DNA from: JAUXEH01 sp965602945
Lineage (GTDB): Bacteria; Acidobacteriota; Aminicenantia; Aminicenantales; Aminicenantaceae
DNA length: 15,730 nt
NCBI GenBank assembly: GCA_965602945.1
Contig: CBFDBC010000067.1
Coordinates: forward strand, 1-15,730
Direction: 5' to 3'
In this document: piece after piece, positions 14,835 to 15,730 of the stretch
How positions within the stretch are numbered: position 1 is the first letter of the stretch
How the letters are laid out: each line of letters begins with the position of its first letter
Notes under the pieces: generated by a model
Database searches by the model: none
Told to the model about the DNA's origin: nothing
What the model saw: only the letters and a program-made list of their open reading frames with translations
Translations under genes and position numbers: made by a program

Positions 14835-14874
14835 CCTCAATTGACAACCCGGGGGATTTCCTCTACAGTTGAGG
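14835..14874. repeat. Inverted repeat bracketing the promoter of the TRASH/YHS gene
   Basis: CCTCAATTG (14835-14843) and CAGTTGAGG (14866-14874) are inverted copies with 8 of 9 positions matching, 31 bp centre to centre. They cover the outer ends of the promoter at 14841-14869. Between them lies CCCGGG (14848-14853). The arrangement suits a regulator binding two sites three helical turns apart in a divergent intergenic region. Confidence 0.45.
14841..14869 (+). promoter_or_regulatory. Promoter of the TRASH/YHS mini-protein gene
   Basis: A perfect TTGACA (14841-14846), a 17-bp spacer and TACAGT (14864-14869). The ATG at 14877 is seven bases after the -10 box, so the mRNA would be leaderless, with GAGGG (14871-14875) lying upstream of the start point. 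Confidence 0.5.
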
Positions 14875-14876
14875 GC

Positions 14877-15134
14877 ATGCTCGTGAAGTACTTTGTCTAC
14901 GCGCTATTAGCCTACGTCATCTATATGATCATCCGGTTTTTTTCCTCGCTTTCCAAGGGGAGCAAACAGGTCTCTACACGACAGAAAACCTCCGGCACCA
15001 TGGTCAAGGATGAGACCTGCAACACCTATCTGCCGAAGGATGAGGCGATCAGGGAGATGTATCAGGGACAGGAATACTTTTTCTGTTCTCAGGAGTGCCG
15101 TCAAAAATTCCTACAGACCAAAAAACCCCATTGA
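14877..15134 (+). CDS. Membrane-anchored TRASH/YHS-like mini-protein
   Basis: An 85-aa protein. Residues 3-22 form one TM helix followed by a Lys/Arg-rich stretch (KGSKQVSTRQK), placing the C-terminal part in the cytoplasm. The C-terminal domain has C48 (DETCNTYLPKDEA), then YFFC70SQEC74RQKF. This C-x21-C-x3-C spacing fits the TRASH/YHS treble-clef-like metal-binding motif, seen in PP0621-type small proteins. Likely function is metal binding or sensing at the membrane, but no partner is evident. The frame is open far upstream, antisense to the dehydrogenase; ATG at 14877 is chosen because the TM begins there and GAGGG precedes it. It converges on the cupin gene with 18 bp between. Confidence 0.8.
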   Translation: MLVKYFVYALLAYVIYMIIRFFSSLSKGSKQVSTRQKTSGTMVKDETCNTYLPKDEAIREMYQGQEYFFCSQECRQKFLQTKKPH

Positions 15135-15147
15135 TCCGCATCAATTT
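15129..15147 (+). terminator. Weak AT-rich hairpin with T-run after the TRASH/YHS gene
   Basis: ATTGAT-CCGC-ATCAAT (15129-15144) followed by a short T run up to 15147. It includes the stop codon of the mini-protein. The stem is AT-rich and thus only a possible terminator. Confidence 0.3.
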
Positions 15148-15152
15148 TCAAA

Positions 15153-15476
15153 TTAAGGAGCGATACTCCAGGCATCGATGGTCACCGCAGCCTCCAGCGT
15201 GACCTGCTCGTGTGTGAAGCCGGCGGGGACGATATAGGAATCGCCCGCCTCGACGATAATCTCCTCGCGCTCCCCTTCGTGTTCGATAAAAATCTTCTGT
15301 TTTCCTGACAGGATGGTTGTCACCTGCTCATAGGAGTGTTTGTGAGTGGGGACCGCTGCCCCCACCGTATATTCAAATCTTGCCATCAACACGTCTTTCC
15401 CGCCGGCCAGAGTATGCCGAATGACACCCTGGAACATCTCCACAACTGGTTGGTCTTCTTTGTTTATCTTGAACAT
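15153..15476 (-). CDS. Small single-domain cupin
   Basis: A 107-aa protein, one conserved beta-barrel cupin domain. Motif 1 is PTHKHSYEQVTTILSGKQKI (H45, H47, Q51 in place of the usual Glu) and motif 2 GDSYIVPAGFTHEQV with H89, giving a likely three-His metal site plus Gln. Proteins of this size and shape are small-molecule binding or simple metal-dependent enzymes; the substrate cannot be told. The ATG at 15476 has GGGAGG seven bases upstream. It lies 27 bp downstream of the acylphosphatase gene on the same strand, so the two probably form an operon. Confidence 0.88.
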   Translation of the reverse strand: MFKINKEDQPVVEMFQGVIRHTLAGGKDVLMARFEYTVGAAVPTHKHSYEQVTTILSGKQKIFIEHEGEREEIIVEAGDSYIVPAGFTHEQVTLEAAVTIDAWSIAP

Positions 15477-15503
15477 CTTTGTCCTCCCATCCCGCCGCCC
15501 GGT

Positions 15504-15730
15504 CTACCAGGTGATCTTAAAATCCTCGAACTCACCTGCGAATTCCAGCCACTCGACACAGGCATCTTCCACATGAGCCTGAGGCGGCCCCTGCTTGACG
15601 GCTGCGATCAGGTGTTCCACCTGCGCTTTTTCACCTTCCACCATGATCTCGACCCGGTCGTCGAAGAGGTTTCTCACCCAGCCCGTCACTCCCCTCAGGA
15701 CGGCCTCTTTTTGAGTATGAGCCCGGAAAA
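15504..15730 (-). CDS. Acylphosphatase, 5' end beyond the window
   Basis: Seventy-four C-terminal residues of an acylphosphatase, which hydrolyses carboxyl-phosphate bonds such as acetyl phosphate. The in-frame sequence reads FRAHTQKEAVLRG, then VTGWVRNLFDDRVEIMVEGE and GPPQAHVEDACVEW. The Arg of FR (codon at 15725-15723) is the phosphate-binding Arg of the usual GVGFR motif, and the Asn of GWVRN is the catalytic Asn. About 15-20 residues, including the GxVQGV part, lie past 15730. A GTG at 15689 could be mistaken for the start, but the conserved reading continues upstream of it. It is upstream of the cupin gene. Confidence 0.9.
   Translation of the reverse strand, partial: FRAHTQKEAVLRGVTGWVRNLFDDRVEIMVEGEKAQVEHLIAAVKQGPPQAHVEDACVEWLEFAGEFEDFKITW

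Noticed and set aside
14463..14876. Upstream extension of the TRASH/YHS frame
   Set aside because: It lies antisense within the acyl-CoA dehydrogenase and its promoter region; the TM helix and promoter point to ATG 14877.
15504..15689. A 61-aa acylphosphatase starting at GTG 15689
   Set aside because: The family's catalytic Arg segment (FRAHTQKEA) continues in frame upstream to the window edge, so the gene is truncated by the window, not short.
1..15730. CRISPR arrays, rRNA genes, complete insertion sequences, riboswitches
   Set aside because: No regularly spaced long repeats, no rRNA segments, no transposase frame and no recognisable riboswitch core were seen on either strand.

Overview
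The window looks like chromosomal DNA from an anaerobic deltaproteobacterium (Desulfobacterota; Desulfobacteria, Syntrophobacteria or a relative). This is inference from gene content: a methylmalonyl-CoA epimerase/MeaB/acyl-CoA dehydrogenase operon, a DUF362-type two-cluster ferredoxin protein, an NtrY-like membrane histidine kinase, a DRG-type TGS GTPase and a TRASH/YHS mini-protein. The DNA is moderately GC-rich, so many long antisense frames are open by chance. No integrase, transposase gene, plasmid function or CRISPR array is visible. The only mobile-type signal is a hairpin repeat at the left edge.

Layout, left to right. (1) 1-61 repeat edge, then a promoter and a DRG/Obg-like TGS GTPase (106-1092, +). 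(2) tRNA-Pro(CGG) with its own promoter (1168-1241, +), followed by three helically phased 10-bp repeats and an orphan consensus-like promoter. (3) A minus-strand operon read 5371->1390: exported aspartoacylase/succinylglutamate-desuccinylase-like hydrolase, HAD phosphatase, class V aminotransferase, DUF362 ferredoxin protein. (4) Plus-strand run 5507-10625: a two-TM mini-protein, a ribbon-helix-helix-like protein with a palindromic operator in its promoter, a small exported protein, and a 1289-aa multi-TM histidine kinase whose start overlaps the stop of the exported protein. (5) An outer-membrane beta-barrel protein and a flavodoxin (10733-12222, +). (6) A minus-strand operon 14753->12223: short-chain acyl-CoA dehydrogenase, MeaB GTPase, methylmalonyl-CoA epimerase. 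Its last stop codon abuts the flavodoxin stop with no base between. (7) A divergent TRASH/YHS mini-protein (14877-15134, +), then a minus-strand pair: a cupin and an acylphosphatase cut by the right edge.

How the genes work together. The acd-meaB-mce operon is a piece of the methylmalonyl-CoA route for propionate or odd-chain/branched acyl-CoA metabolism; the mutase itself is elsewhere. The four-gene operon combines an exported deacylase-like enzyme with cytoplasmic phosphatase, aminotransferase and Fe-S proteins, and its pathway is not known to me. The histidine kinase has no response regulator beside it; its coupled exported partner makes the pair the best candidate here for an undescribed sensory system. 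Promoter, operator and terminator calls come from reading the sequence by eye and are hypotheses. Family assignments rest on visible motifs, not database searches.
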